A stretch of DNA of 64,000 nucleotides from Gilliamella sp. wkB112 (GCF_001690685.1 NZ_LZGL01000017.1:434001-498000), one strand, 5' to 3'. Shown: positions 1-8,964, counted from the first letter of the stretch. Made by a program: numbers and translations. Notes: generated from the sequence alone by a model not told the origin.

Positions 1-698
1 TTATAACATCCTGGTTTAAATTGCACACACGTAGAAGGCGTAGAAAATGCTTTACAATTATGCCATATTTGCTCTTGTTGTTGATGAATGTGCCCCCAAC
101 CTAATCCTTTTATTTTAGGATTGTTTTGAATAATTTTTTCTAAATCGGTACTATTTTTAAGAATATGCTGATCTAACCAATGACAACTTGATGAAATTGG
201 ATGATGGTGTAAAAACACCATTGCGGATCTATCTGGATTACTTGTTAAAGTATTTTGTAAAAATGTGAGCTCAGACTCAGGTAAAACCCCATAGGCTTGA
301 CCAACGACTTGGCTATTTAATAACACAATAAGCCATTTATCGCCTAATAAAACCACTTTATTTGCGGCTAATTGATAATCATTAAAAACCTCTTGCATAT
401 AGGAGTAATTATCATGATTACCAGCAAGCCACACACAAGGAACAGGAAATTTTGTTATTTCCTTAGCAAACCGTTGATAAGCTTGTTTGGAACCATCTTG
501 TACAAAATCGCCCGTTGCCACAATTAAATCATAATGGCGATTTTGGAGCTTAATTTCATCAATAACAGCTAAAAAACTAGCATTTGAGTTAACACCCAAT
601 AATGAGTCACTATCAGCAGCAAAAAGATGAGAATCAGTAATATGCAGTATTTTCCCGCAATTTTCATTCTGAATGGGCAACTGTAAAAGTGACTCCAA
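1..698 (-). CDS. cpdA: 3',5'-cyclic AMP phosphodiesterase CpdA (C-terminus cut by window edge)
   Basis: Calcineurin-like metallophosphoesterase that hydrolyses cAMP to AMP in the cytoplasm and so tunes CRP signalling. I translated this frame by hand: 232 codons are present and the frame runs off the left edge. The family metal-binding motifs occur in order: TDSHLF, GDFVQDG, GNHD, HHHP and GHIHQ, followed by the typical STCVQFKPGC stretch. The start is TTG at 698, preceded by GAGGTG; the nearest upstream ATG is blocked by a stop two codons later. The N-terminus (ESLLQLPI) closely resembles E. coli CpdA (ESLLTLPL). It lies downstream of nudF as in E. coli, but yqiB, normally between them, is absent. 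Confidence 0.95.
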   Translation of the reverse strand, partial: MESLLQLPIQNENCGKILHITDSHLFAADSDSLLGVNSNASFLAVIDEIKLQNRHYDLIVATGDFVQDGSKQAYQRFAKEITKFPVPCVWLAGNHDNYSYMQEVFNDYQLAANKVVLLGDKWLIVLLNSQVVGQAYGVLPESELTFLQNTLTSNPDRSAMVFLHHHPISSSCHWLDQHILKNSTDLEKIIQNNPKIKGLGWGHIHQQQEQIWHNCKAFSTPSTCVQFKPGCY

Positions 699-864
699 AA
701 TTCACCTCATTTAAAAATTAATAATATAATTATTGTTAATAACAACACCAACAATAATAATGGAATATTTTTGATTATTTTTATTATAAATCCTAAAGTT
801 ATATTAAAGTGTAAAGTAAATCACATTTTTATGAAATAAATAATTTAATTGGGTTACTAAAATT

Positions 865-1494
865 CTATAACCATTGTTTTTTTAATGACATATAGTTAAG
901 TTGTAACCATTGCAAGGCAATAATAGAAGCTGCATTATTGAGTACTCCATTTTCAACCCATTGATAAGCTTGTTCTCGGCTAACCACATGAACTTTAATA
1001 TCTTCATTTTCTTCCGCCAGTCCATGCACACCTTTAGCTGTCGAAGAATCAACCTCACCAACTAAAATATGCAATTTTTCTGTCAAACCACCTGGTGAAG
1101 CCAAATAACTAATAATTGGTTGGCAACGACCAACGGTTACGCCAGCTTCTTCAAGTGCCTCACGTCTGGCAACATCTTCAATTGATTCATTGTCATGATC
1201 CATCATTCCAGCTATTAATTCCAAAATCCAAGGGCTTTCTTGGGTTTCAATTGCTGCAATACGAATTTGTTCAATTAAAACCACTTGATCGCGTTTTACA
1301 TCATAAGCTAATAAAACTACCGCATGCCCTCGTTCCAAAATTTCTCGGGTGACAAAATCACTCTTGGAACCATCAAATTTACGATATTGAAAACGGTATT
1401 CAAGCAACGAGAAAAAACCTTTATATAAACTTTTCTTGGTTAAATTAAATACATCATTTTTGTCAAAATGTACCGGACTATTTTTAATTTTCAT
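865..1494 (-). CDS. nudF: ADP-ribose pyrophosphatase NudF
   Basis: Nudix hydrolase that cleaves ADP-ribose to AMP and ribose-5-phosphate. The Nudix box is complete at residues 96-119 (G-x5-E-x7-REALEEAGV), with the catalytic REALEE core. Length (209 aa) is normal for the family. It is divergent from tolC and upstream of cpdA, the order seen in E. coli. The 166-bp gap to cpdA shows only AT-rich sequence and no yqiB-like frame. Confidence 0.95.
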   Translation of the reverse strand: MKIKNSPVHFDKNDVFNLTKKSLYKGFFSLLEYRFQYRKFDGSKSDFVTREILERGHAVVLLAYDVKRDQVVLIEQIRIAAIETQESPWILELIAGMMDHDNESIEDVARREALEEAGVTVGRCQPIISYLASPGGLTEKLHILVGEVDSSTAKGVHGLAEENEDIKVHVVSREQAYQWVENGVLNNAASIIALQWLQLNYMSLKKQWL

Positions 1495-1637
1495 ACAGAC
1501 TCTCGATTATTAGGTGAAATTTTAATAAAAAGTGCGGATAGTATACAAAGTATGCTTCATATATACTAATTATCTGTTAAAATTATGCAATTGAATTTCC
1601 TAATAATATGTTTTATCGTTTTTTAAAGAGAAGATTA

Positions 1638-2987
1638 ATGAAAAAAACTTTAACCTTTTTAATTGGCTTAGTTTTGAGCCAATCTGTTTTTGCTGAGAAT
1701 TTGGTTCAAGTCTATGAACAAGCAAAAGAAACTAACCCAGATCTACGCAGCTCATTAGCCGAAAAAGAAAAAGCCTATTCTGCAATTTCCGGCTCTAGAG
1801 CAAGTTTATTACCTCAAGTGGGCTTAAGTGCTTCTTATGGTGTAGCGCACGGGCGCCGAGACACTAGTGGACAAAAAAATAAAAGTGGCAATTTGTATCA
1901 AGTCACTTTTTCCCAAAGCATTTTTGATTATTCTAACTGGAAAGCCTTAGACATAACCAAAAAACAAGCCAGTATTTCTGATATGAGTTACCAATATCAA
2001 GGGCAAACATTAATCTTAAATACCTCAGTAGCTTACTTTAATGTACTTAAAGCACTGGATGCACTAAGTTTTATTGATGCGCAAAAAAAAGCAATTTATC
2101 GTCAGTTAGAACAAACTCGTCAACAGCATCAAGTTGGTTTAGTGGCGATTACCGATGTGCAAAATGCGCAAGCTAATTATGACCTTACTGTGGCGCAACA
2201 AGTTAATGCCTTAAATGACCTAAATAACGCTATTGAAGATTTACGTCAAGTTAGTGGTCGCTTTTATTCTACCCTGGCAAGCATTAATACTAATACTTTT
2301 AAAACTGAATCACCAAAAGAAATTAGTACACTATTAAAACAATCACAATCTTCAAACCTGAATCTATTAACCATGAGATTAAATCAGGATATTGCGCGTG
2401 AGCAAATTAAACTAGCCCAAGCAGGGCATATGCCAACAGCCAATCTGGATGCATCTACTAATCTGAATAAAAATGACAACTATGGCAATTATTCCATGGC
2501 TGGTGGGCAACGTAACGGCAAAACCTTTTCCGGCAACAATAAAATTGGTGTCAGTGTAAATATGCCAATTTTCTCTGGTGGCGCAACCGTATCTAAAGTT
2601 GAACAAGCACAACATAATTTCGTAAGTTTTAGCGAAAAGGTTGAAAGTACTAACCGCAGCGTGGTAAATCAAGTACGTTCATCTTATAACAATATTTCGT
2701 CATCAATTAGCGCTATAAAAGCTTATCAACAAGCGGTAGTTTCTGCACAGAGTTCATTAGAAGCTACTTCATCAGGTTATCAAGTTGGTACCCGAACAAT
2801 AGTTGATGTATTAAATGCTACAACCCAATTATATAGTGCGAAAAGAAATCTATCTGATGCCAAATACACTTATTTGACTAGTTTATTACAGTTAAAATAT
2901 TCCGTTGGGACCTTAACTGCTGATGATTTAGTCTTCCTAAATAATATGTTAGGTAAAGAAGTTAGTACTATTGTTACTATAAAATAA
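1638..2987 (+). CDS. tolC: Outer-membrane efflux channel TolC
   Basis: Trimeric outer-membrane channel for tripartite drug efflux and type I secretion. I chose the ATG at 1638 rather than the in-frame ATG at 1608, because it is preceded by AGAGAAG and opens a clean 19-residue signal peptide ending SVFA before ENLV. The C-terminal part (GTRTIVDVLNATTQLYSAKR and following) is nearly identical to the E. coli TolC second OEP repeat. At 449 residues it is shorter than E. coli TolC (493) and lacks the long polar C-terminal tail. It is divergent from nudF and ends in a strong terminator. Confidence 0.95.
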   Translation: MKKTLTFLIGLVLSQSVFAENLVQVYEQAKETNPDLRSSLAEKEKAYSAISGSRASLLPQVGLSASYGVAHGRRDTSGQKNKSGNLYQVTFSQSIFDYSNWKALDITKKQASISDMSYQYQGQTLILNTSVAYFNVLKALDALSFIDAQKKAIYRQLEQTRQQHQVGLVAITDVQNAQANYDLTVAQQVNALNDLNNAIEDLRQVSGRFYSTLASINTNTFKTESPKEISTLLKQSQSSNLNLLTMRLNQDIAREQIKLAQAGHMPTANLDASTNLNKNDNYGNYSMAGGQRNGKTFSGNNKIGVSVNMPIFSGGATVSKVEQAQHNFVSFSEKVESTNRSVVNQVRSSYNNISSSISAIKAYQQAVVSAQSSLEATSSGYQVGTRTIVDVLNATTQLYSAKRNLSDAKYTYLTSLLQLKYSVGTLTADDLVFLNNMLGKEVSTIVTIK

Positions 2988-3007
2988 CTAATTCATTTAA
3001 TTAAAAT

Positions 3008-3034
3008 AAAAAGGCGATTAAATCGCCTTTTTTT
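3008..3034. terminator. Bidirectional rho-independent terminator, tolC / LysR gene
   Basis: Stem GGCGATT/AATCGCC flanked by an A-run on the left and seven T on the right, so it can end transcription from both directions. It sits between the convergent ends of tolC and the LysR-family gene. Confidence 0.9.
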
Positions 3035-3073
3035 ATGGTTTATGATTGGCACTCTTAATTAGAACATTAATTT

Positions 3074-3964
3074 TTAAAATTCCGAACTCAGCACAAAATC
3101 AATAAACAAACTCAACTTAGGTAACCTTTGGGCATCGGCCGTATAAAGTAAATGCATTTTTTTAGCTGGTGGCAAATAACTTTGTAAAATTGGCAGTAAT
3201 TTATTTTGTTTGATTAGGTCGGTAAGCATAAATTCGGACAGCATAGCAATGCCTATACCCTCAACGGCTGCCATAGCTAATACGGAAGTATCATTACTCT
3301 TAAATGCCCCAGTAATAGGAATATGGACTAATTTACCATTGATGGTAAACGGCCAAATATTATCATTACCATTAATATTAACATATTGATAAATTAAACA
3401 TTGATGATCCTTAAGGTCATTGGGTGTAGAGGGAATACCATGCTCAGCCAAATAACTAGGCGAAGCTGCAAAAATAGGTTGATAAGGGCTAAGTTTTCGA
3501 GCGATTAAACCCGAATCATTCAATTCACCAACCCGAAACGCAATATCAAACTCCTCTTTAACCAAATCGACATAACGATCACTAAGTTGCACATCCACAT
3601 TAATTTGCGGATAGCTTTTCATAAAATGACTAATTAAAGGGATTAAAGTAAATCGGCCAAAACTCACTGGTGCACTAATCCTAATTTTACCTTTCGGCTC
3701 TTCACTAAACTGTTGTGCCAATGTTTTGGTCTTCTTCACTTCGCCAAGAATAACTAAACAACGATCATAATATTGCTTACCAAATTCAGTTAGCATTTGT
3801 GAACGCGTGGTACGATTAAGTAATTTTAAGCCTAAATGATTTTCTAAAAAGGCTATATATTTAGCCACCATTTGTGGGGAGGTATTTAACGAAATCGACG
3901 AAGTAGCAAATGAACCTGTTTTTACCGTTAATACAAATGCTTCCATACATCTAAATAAATCCAT
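3074..3964 (-). CDS. LysR-family transcriptional regulator (CrgA-like)
   Basis: Winged helix-turn-helix regulator: DNA-binding domain at about residues 1-60 (FVLTVKTGSFATSS, then LENHLGLKLLNRTTR), linker helix, and a periplasmic-binding-protein-type effector domain from about 90 to 292. The 296-aa length is normal. It is transcribed away from a short-chain dehydrogenase gene, the usual arrangement in which an LTTR controls its divergent neighbour. The effector cannot be told from sequence. Confidence 0.9.
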   Translation of the reverse strand: MDLFRCMEAFVLTVKTGSFATSSISLNTSPQMVAKYIAFLENHLGLKLLNRTTRSQMLTEFGKQYYDRCLVILGEVKKTKTLAQQFSEEPKGKIRISAPVSFGRFTLIPLISHFMKSYPQINVDVQLSDRYVDLVKEEFDIAFRVGELNDSGLIARKLSPYQPIFAASPSYLAEHGIPSTPNDLKDHQCLIYQYVNINGNDNIWPFTINGKLVHIPITGAFKSNDTSVLAMAAVEGIGIAMLSEFMLTDLIKQNKLLPILQSYLPPAKKMHLLYTADAQRLPKLSLFIDFVLSSEF

Positions 3965-4280
3965 ATTAATAACTCTCAGTTGTTAATAAATCAATTATAA
4001 CTATATTTATTATCTTTTAATTTACAAAGATAATACACTATACTTATCAGCAATAGAAAGCAATTCAATATAAAAAATTGCCATAATTGGATCTGCGACT
4101 GTATTTATGCAGGCTGGTTACCAAGCATATTCAGCAACTTACACGAACTAAACCAGCTTATTGCTTCCCATTTAATCGGTTACAGTTAATAGAAAACTCA
4201 TGCAATAAATAAGTTATTACAGAATTAAACAACAATAATTAATATTCATTTATAAAAACTCTAATGAAAGGTAAATAAAC
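3965..4280. promoter_or_regulatory. Divergent intergenic region, LysR / SDR genes
   Basis: AT-rich 316-bp spacer that must hold both promoters and any LysR-family operator. I see no confident dyad operator. A 14-codon ATG frame near 4108 (MQAGYQAYSATYTN, then stop) lies inside it and may be a gene remnant. Confidence 0.4.
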
Positions 4281-5069
4281 ATGCAACAAACAGATAAAAA
4301 ATATACCGTCATAACTGGCGCTAGTTCAGGAATAGGCTATGCAACCGCCCTTGCCTTTGCTAAACGCAACAAACATCTAATTGTAATCGCCAGACGACAA
4401 GATCAATTAGACCAATTAAAACAAAAAATTGCCGCTATTAATCCCCAATTAGAAGTGGTAATTAAGGTATGTGATTTATCAAAACCAGAGAATGTACATG
4501 CACTTTTTCAACAACTAGACCAATATTTTATTGAAACTTGGATTAATAATGCCGGCTTTGGGCACTATGGCAGTGTTGGAGATCAAGACTTAAATAAAAT
4601 TGAAACCATGTTGCATTTAAATATTGAAGCGTTAACAATTTTTTCAACTCTCTATGTGCATAAGTATCAAAACCAAGCTGGTACTCAAATTATTAACATT
4701 TCATCACGCGGTGGCTACACCATTGTTCCGAATGCGGTTACCTATTGTGCAACTAAATTCTATGTTAATGCCTTTACCGAAGGGCTTGCACAAGAATTAA
4801 AACAAAGCCAAGCACAATTAACCGCCAAAGTACTGGCTCCTGCAGCAACCCAAACTGAATTTGGTCAAAAAGCCAATAACACGACTGAATATGACTATGA
4901 TAAGAGTTTCGCTAAGTACCACACTGCTGACCAAATGGCGGAATTTTTGCTAGCCTTATACGATAGTGACAAAACTATTGGCGAAATTAATACTAAAGAT
5001 TTTTCATTTTCGTTAAAGGATAGCATCTTCCCATATTCCGGAGATCCTAAACAAAACCAAAAAAGTTAA
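4281..5069 (+). CDS. Short-chain dehydrogenase/reductase (SDR)
   Basis: NAD(P)-dependent classical SDR of 262 residues. Visible motifs: the cofactor loop TGASSGIG at 12-19, NNAG at 89-92, catalytic Ser at 141/142, and the Y155-x3-K159 pair. The substrate is unknown; resemblance is to the YqjQ/DltE-like group that includes many uncharacterised oxidoreductases. AAAGG precedes the ATG. The divergent LysR gene is the likely regulator. A copy of the 40-bp dispersed repeat begins 7 bp after the stop. Confidence 0.9.
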   Translation: MQQTDKKYTVITGASSGIGYATALAFAKRNKHLIVIARRQDQLDQLKQKIAAINPQLEVVIKVCDLSKPENVHALFQQLDQYFIETWINNAGFGHYGSVGDQDLNKIETMLHLNIEALTIFSTLYVHKYQNQAGTQIINISSRGGYTIVPNAVTYCATKFYVNAFTEGLAQELKQSQAQLTAKVLAPAATQTEFGQKANNTTEYDYDKSFAKYHTADQMAEFLLALYDSDKTIGEINTKDFSFSLKDSIFPYSGDPKQNQKS

Positions 5070-5075
5070 TACTTG

Positions 5076-5115
5076 TTTATACACAAACATATAGCAATTT
5101 GGAAACATCTTAACA
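5076..5115 (+). repeat. 40-bp dispersed intergenic repeat, copy 1
   Basis: Member of a six-copy family in this window: a TATAC-N6-GTATA-like dyad, a 7-nt spacer, then GGAAACATCTTTACA. This copy deviates to ATATA in the right half-dyad and TTAACA at the end. It lies 3' of the SDR gene and 3' of surface-protein gene 1. Confidence 0.85.
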
Positions 5116-5116
5116 G

Positions 5117-5148
5117 AAATAAAAATGCCAGCACTGATTGCTGGCATT
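5117..5148 (-). terminator. Rho-independent terminator of surface-protein gene 1
   Basis: Read on the minus strand: a 9-bp perfect stem AATGCCAGC/GCTGGCATT with a 7-nt loop, followed by TTTATTTC. A near-identical stem occurs downstream of the second gene copy at 7195-7225. Confidence 0.8.
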
Positions 5149-5164
5149 GGTTTGGCGTGGTGTT

Positions 5165-5202
5165 GGCGGTCATAAATAGTTATCTTTAAGATAACAGCCG
5201 CC
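5165..5202. repeat. Nested hairpin downstream of surface-protein gene 1 (copy A)
   Basis: Outer arms GGCGG/CCGCC enclose a perfect inner dyad GTTATCTT-T-AAGATAAC. A second copy with the same arms is at 7242-7279, also 3' of a paralogous gene. Function unknown; it could be an mRNA 3' structure or part of the duplicated segment. Confidence 0.75.
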
Positions 5203-5311
5203 TTTTGCTTGCCAACGAGGTCAGCTCGGGTTGCTACTGCCACTACAACTATCATCTTACTGCTTAGCTTTAATTGCTCCTGATTAACTGCCTGCGACTT
5301 AAGGATTAAGA

Positions 5312-6858
5312 CTAAGGATAGACGCAATACCCTGCGCTATCCAGGTCGGGAGACCTGCTATGAACGTTGCCGTGCAAGCCATCAACAATAAACCGGTCAG
5401 GACCACTACCATCACTTGCCCAACTACCGTAGTTAGTGACAACTATAGGACTCAAGTTGCCCCATTCTGCTAACAAACCAGCATCAATATTACGCTGGTA
5501 ATGATTACCACTTGACGACGGTGTGGCACCAATAGCACCTTGACACAAAGAATTAGTTGAGCCAGCTCCCGAACATACTGAGTTAGTTAAGTCTTTTACC
5601 TGTGTTAGACGATAACCGCTGCCTAAACCCGTACACCATGATAACATCTTAGGATAGGTATCATAATATTTAGCAGAATCACCTCTTAAAAGTCCGGTGC
5701 GCATGACGAACCACTTCTTTAATACAAAGCCATATTTTACTATTGCTACATTACTACTATTATACCCCACTAACTCGAAAGTCTGCGGTAAAATTGGAGC
5801 TCTAAGTGCACCAGGTGAATCTAAATTTGTTTGCTCCGCTGTTACCGCCGGGCCAGTAAGAGTGACGCGGATAGTATTTGACTTATTATCTGTTGGTGTC
5901 ATAGTAGCAGTAATACCATCCCGAGTAACTGCTGGCCAAGTTAATTTTGAAGCATCAATACCATCTATCTGTAAATCAAAATGCGCCCTGTTAATTCCGG
6001 TAGTGGGGAAATTAAGACCATAAGATGATGGCGTATTTGATTGCGTCAGAAAGCCTTTATCTGGGTTCCAGATAGTGGTAGGGCCGGCGAAGTACCATCC
6101 TGGTATAAACCCTGTATTTTCGCCCATAGCCAGATTCGGCGCCGCGTAGCAGATTTTAGGCGCTTCTTTAGGACTGATATAATAAATGGCAGTACCACCG
6201 CTAAAATTAGTGCTACTAGGCAGCCCATACTGGGTGGTTAAACTACCAGATGTACTGGTTAATTCCACTTTATAAGGTGCTTTATCACAAAGGCTTAATA
6301 CAGTATCACGACTAACTGATTGACCATTTTTATCGGTAATAGTAACACTTAAACTACCAGTTGCGGTGACACCATTAACACCCTGACCATCACCATCATC
6401 ATCACCCCAATAATTATTAGGTGCACCAATTAGTTCGTTTAAGGTAATTGAATTAGTAGTGGGTGGTACCGACATACCAATATCGGCAAAGCTTTGGTTT
6501 TCCACTGGAAGAACTATGGGGTTGTCCGTGGTTGAAGTATTATTCTCTGGCGTATAAGTGGTTTGAGTAGTACCGTCAGAAATAGTAATACCTAATAAAC
6601 TATTGGTATCAGTTGCTTTAGTCACCCCATTATCGAACGTTAAATAAGGCTCACTACCATTAATTTCCTTTGTCGTAGTGGCTGATAACGCTTGGGTATT
6701 TACCGAATAAAATAATAATAAAGGAATTAAGGTTAAAGAGAATTTAGATAAATATATTGAACTTTGAGTTAATTTAAATAAGTAGTTATTAAGAGTTTTT
6801 AAAACATAGGTTTGCCAGCGCTGGTGTCTGGTGTCTGGTGTCTGAAATTATACTGCAT
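5312..6858 (-). CDS. Lectin-like surface protein 1, phase-variable, currently out of frame
   Basis: Secreted surface protein paralogous to the genes at 7411 and 21080. The ATG at 6858 has a GGAAG ribosome site like its neighbour and begins M-Q-Y-N (the neighbour begins M-C-Y-N). A 3.4-copy CTGGTGT heptamer at 6821-6844 follows. With this repeat count the frame from the ATG stops after 19 codons (stop at 6799-6801). The long frame resumes one base off and stays open from 6847 to 5312: a hydrophobic signal segment, NTQALSA, the PYLTFD N-domain, an acidic DDDGDG loop, and a C-terminal W/C-rich domain containing YRL, DLTN and EWG and ending CVYP. Adding one heptamer gives a 517-residue protein, the same length as paralogue 2. 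The only in-frame start downstream is a GTG at 6625, past the signal peptide. A sequencing error is the alternative. Confidence 0.75.
6821..6844. repeat. Heptanucleotide tandem repeat (CTGGTGT x3.4)
   Basis: Three full CTGGTGT units plus CTG, 14 bases inside the coding region from the ATG at 6858. Seven is not divisible by three, so each gain or loss of a unit changes the reading frame. This is the classical architecture of a slipped-strand contingency locus. Confidence 0.9.
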
Positions 6859-7154
6859 GACTCACTTCCTGTCAACTAATTTACTGTTTTATCTAGCATT
6901 TCTATGTTCGATAGCTTATAAATTAAGCCAAATCCATTTTTTAGTATTGAAATTATAATAGTATGAAAAAAATTTAACTACTATTTTAATCTAAAGATTT
7001 GTAAAGAATTGTAAAGATAGACAAATATTGCCCCTTAATTATAGTGATTTAATAATAATATTTCACAATAGTTTAAGCGCTTTCAGATTAGGGGATGGTT
7101 AGGTAGGTGAATATTCATTGTTATTGAAATAGCATTACTAATGCCTTAGCTGAT

Positions 7155-7194
7155 TTTATACATAAACGTATAGCAGTTTGGAAACATCTTGACA
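7155..7194 (+). repeat. 40-bp dispersed intergenic repeat, copy 2
   Basis: Exact TATAC and GTATA half-dyads, a 7-nt spacer, then GGAAACATCTTGACA. It lies 3' of surface-protein gene 2 (antisense orientation) and is equivalent to copy 1 within the duplicated segment. Confidence 0.9.
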
Positions 7195-7225
7195 AGTACA
7201 AAATGCCAGCCAGATTGCTGGCATT
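7195..7225 (-). terminator. Rho-independent terminator of surface-protein gene 2
   Basis: Minus-strand stem AATGCCAGC/GCTGGCATT with a 6-nt loop, followed by TTGTACTT; paralogous to the hairpin at 5117-5148. Confidence 0.7.
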
Positions 7226-7241
7226 GGTTTGGCGTGGTGTT

Positions 7242-7279
7242 GGCGGTCGTAAATAGTTATCTTTAAGATAACAGCCGCC
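7242..7279. repeat. Nested hairpin downstream of surface-protein gene 2 (copy B)
   Basis: Same GGCGG/CCGCC outer arms and GTTATCTT-T-AAGATAAC core as 5165-5202. The flanking sequence is also conserved (about 7203-7320 against 5124-5240). Confidence 0.75.
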
Positions 7280-7410
7280 CTTTACTCGCCAACTCCGTCG
7301 GCTCGGGTTTTCCCTGCCGCAGCAACTGTCCATTTGTTGCTTAACCTTAATTGCTTCTAATTTATTTCCCATGATCTAAAGATTAAAAACCAACGACCGA
7401 GGACCAAGAA

Positions 7411-8964
7411 CTAAGGATAGGTGCAAACGCCATAGATGGCACTAGTACTATTCTCTCTGACGCGTCCACCAAAAATGGTACCATCAGTATTGACGGATAA
7501 CTTATAAGGACCGATGCTATCACCTGTCCAGTAGTAGTCGGTGCTGAAGAAGTTGGCACCGGTATAATCGTCCATCTTGCCCCATTCAGTAAAAAAACCA
7601 GCACCGATATTACGCTGGTAAAACCTAGTATTTGATGACGGAGTGGCACCTACTGCACCTATACATGTATGCATGCCTCCACACACGGCGTTGGTTAAAT
7701 CTTTTACCTGTGCCATGTGATAACCTATATTTGCACACCAAGCAATTTGGTTGGTAAGAGTATTTTTTTTATCGCCACTATTAACAAACCACTGCTTTAA
7801 TACAAATCCATATTTTAATACTGTTTTATGATTACTATCATAACCCACTAACTCGAATTGCTGTGGTAAGCTTGGTATACTAACTTCACCCGGTGAATTG
7901 GATTCGATTTGCGACGCCGTTGCTACTGGACCGGTGAGGGTAACTCGGACAGAGGAGGCACCATCAGAGTTAAAATCACCATCTACAGGCGTTTTTAACG
8001 ACATAGTGGCAGTAATACCACCCTGAGTGACCGTTGGCCAAGTCAATGCCGTAGGATCAATACCTCCCACAAGTAAATCAAAATGCAGATTATTAGCCCC
8101 GGTAGTCGGGAAATTACGATTGTAACTTGATGATTCTGTGGATTGCACTAGGAAGCCTTTAGTGGGGTTCCAGATAGAGGCGGGGCCGGCGTAGCTGCTG
8201 GTGCCCCAGTTAAGATTCGGCCTGGCATAACAAATTGTAGGTGCTGCTTTGGGATTAATATAATAGATTGCACTACTACCACCGAAGTTACTACTATTGG
8301 GTACTCCATACTGAGTGGTTAAACTACCATTAGTACTAGTTAATTCCACTTTATAAGGCGCTTGACATATATCTAAGGTAGCACTACGACTAACTTTATT
8401 GTTCATATTATCAGTAATACTGACACTTAAACTACCGCTAACGGTGATTCCATTAGCACCCAGACCATCACCATCATCATCACCCCAATAATTATTAGGT
8501 GCACCAATTAGTTCGTTTAAGGTGATTGAATCAGCAGTGGTTGGTACCAACATCTGCACATCGGCCAGCGTTTCACTTGTATTGGGTAACTCTATTGGCG
8601 TAGTAGCCGAAGTATTGTTTTCTGGAGTAATGACAGTACCGTCAGATAGGGTAATACCCAATAGACTATTAGTATCATTCGCTTTAGTTACACCGCCATC
8701 AAAGGTTAAATAAGGCTCACTACCATTAATTACCTGTACCGTAGTAGCTGATAACGCTTGGGTATTTACTGAATAGGGTAATAATACACCAATTAACCCT
8801 AACGGTAATTTCGATAAGCATTTTGAAAGTAAGTAATTTAGTTGTGATAACCGCGATAAAGCTGGATAGTTAAGCGTTAAAAAAATCCTTGAGTATAATA
8901 ACTTAACGAAGTTGTTCTTATTAAGATTTATAGAATAAATCTGTCGACTATTATTGTAACACAT
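7411..8964 (-). CDS. Lectin-like surface protein 2
   Basis: 517-residue secreted protein. A long polar/basic N-terminal extension (1-50) precedes a hydrophobic core (about 53-64) and a likely cleavage near NTQALSA (70-73), reminiscent of the extended signal peptides of large adhesins. A beta-rich N-domain (PYLTFDGGVTKA, DLICQ-like disulphide region) contains an acidic GDDDGDG loop that may bind calcium. The last 130 residues (QWFV, AWC, VKDLTN, TEWG, YYWTGDS, GVCTYP) resemble the C-type-lectin-like terminal domain found on enterobacterial Ig-domain adhesins. Parts are identical at the nucleotide level to gene 1 (55 bp at 8468 against 6388). AAGGAAG precedes the ATG. I infer an adhesin; the ligand is unknown. 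Confidence 0.8.
   Translation of the reverse strand: MCYNNSRQIYSINLNKNNFVKLLYSRIFLTLNYPALSRLSQLNYLLSKCLSKLPLGLIGVLLPYSVNTQALSATTVQVINGSEPYLTFDGGVTKANDTNSLLGITLSDGTVITPENNTSATTPIELPNTSETLADVQMLVPTTADSITLNELIGAPNNYWGDDDGDGLGANGITVSGSLSVSITDNMNNKVSRSATLDICQAPYKVELTSTNGSLTTQYGVPNSSNFGGSSAIYYINPKAAPTICYARPNLNWGTSSYAGPASIWNPTKGFLVQSTESSSYNRNFPTTGANNLHFDLLVGGIDPTALTWPTVTQGGITATMSLKTPVDGDFNSDGASSVRVTLTGPVATASQIESNSPGEVSIPSLPQQFELVGYDSNHKTVLKYGFVLKQWFVNSGDKKNTLTNQIAWCANIGYHMAQVKDLTNAVCGGMHTCIGAVGATPSSNTRFYQRNIGAGFFTEWGKMDDYTGANFFSTDYYWTGDSIGPYKLSVNTDGTIFGGRVRENSTSAIYGVCTYP

Larger units (their letters stand above)
6859..7410. other. Spacer between tandem surface-protein genes
   Basis: Holds the upstream region of gene 1 (6860-7080) and the 3' structures of gene 2 (7155-7280). 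Nucleotides about 6965-7075 resemble about 9065-9175 upstream of gene 2, for example shared AAATTTAACTAC and ATATTTCAC stretches, so the duplicated unit includes the promoter region. I see no gene in it. Confidence 0.7.

Noticed and set aside
1530-1540. AAAAAGTGCGG near tolC as a Pasteurellaceae-type uptake signal
   Set aside because: Lacks the final T of AAGTGCGGT, and I did not notice further copies in the window.
4108-4152. Fourteen-codon frame (MQAGYQAYSATYTN) as a gene
   Set aside because: Too short, no ribosome site, and no recognisable homology; at most a remnant.
5013-5327. Minus-strand 104-codon frame across the SDR 3' end as a gene
   Set aside because: It runs through the repeat, terminator hairpin and nested hairpin, and the equivalent frame at 7121-7372 is not conserved as protein.
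7189-7194. TTGACA at the end of the 40-bp repeat as a -35 promoter box
   Set aside because: Copies end TTGACA, TTTACA or TTAACA, but no copy has a -10-like hexamer at 16-18 bp, and orientation is inconsistent with the downstream genes.
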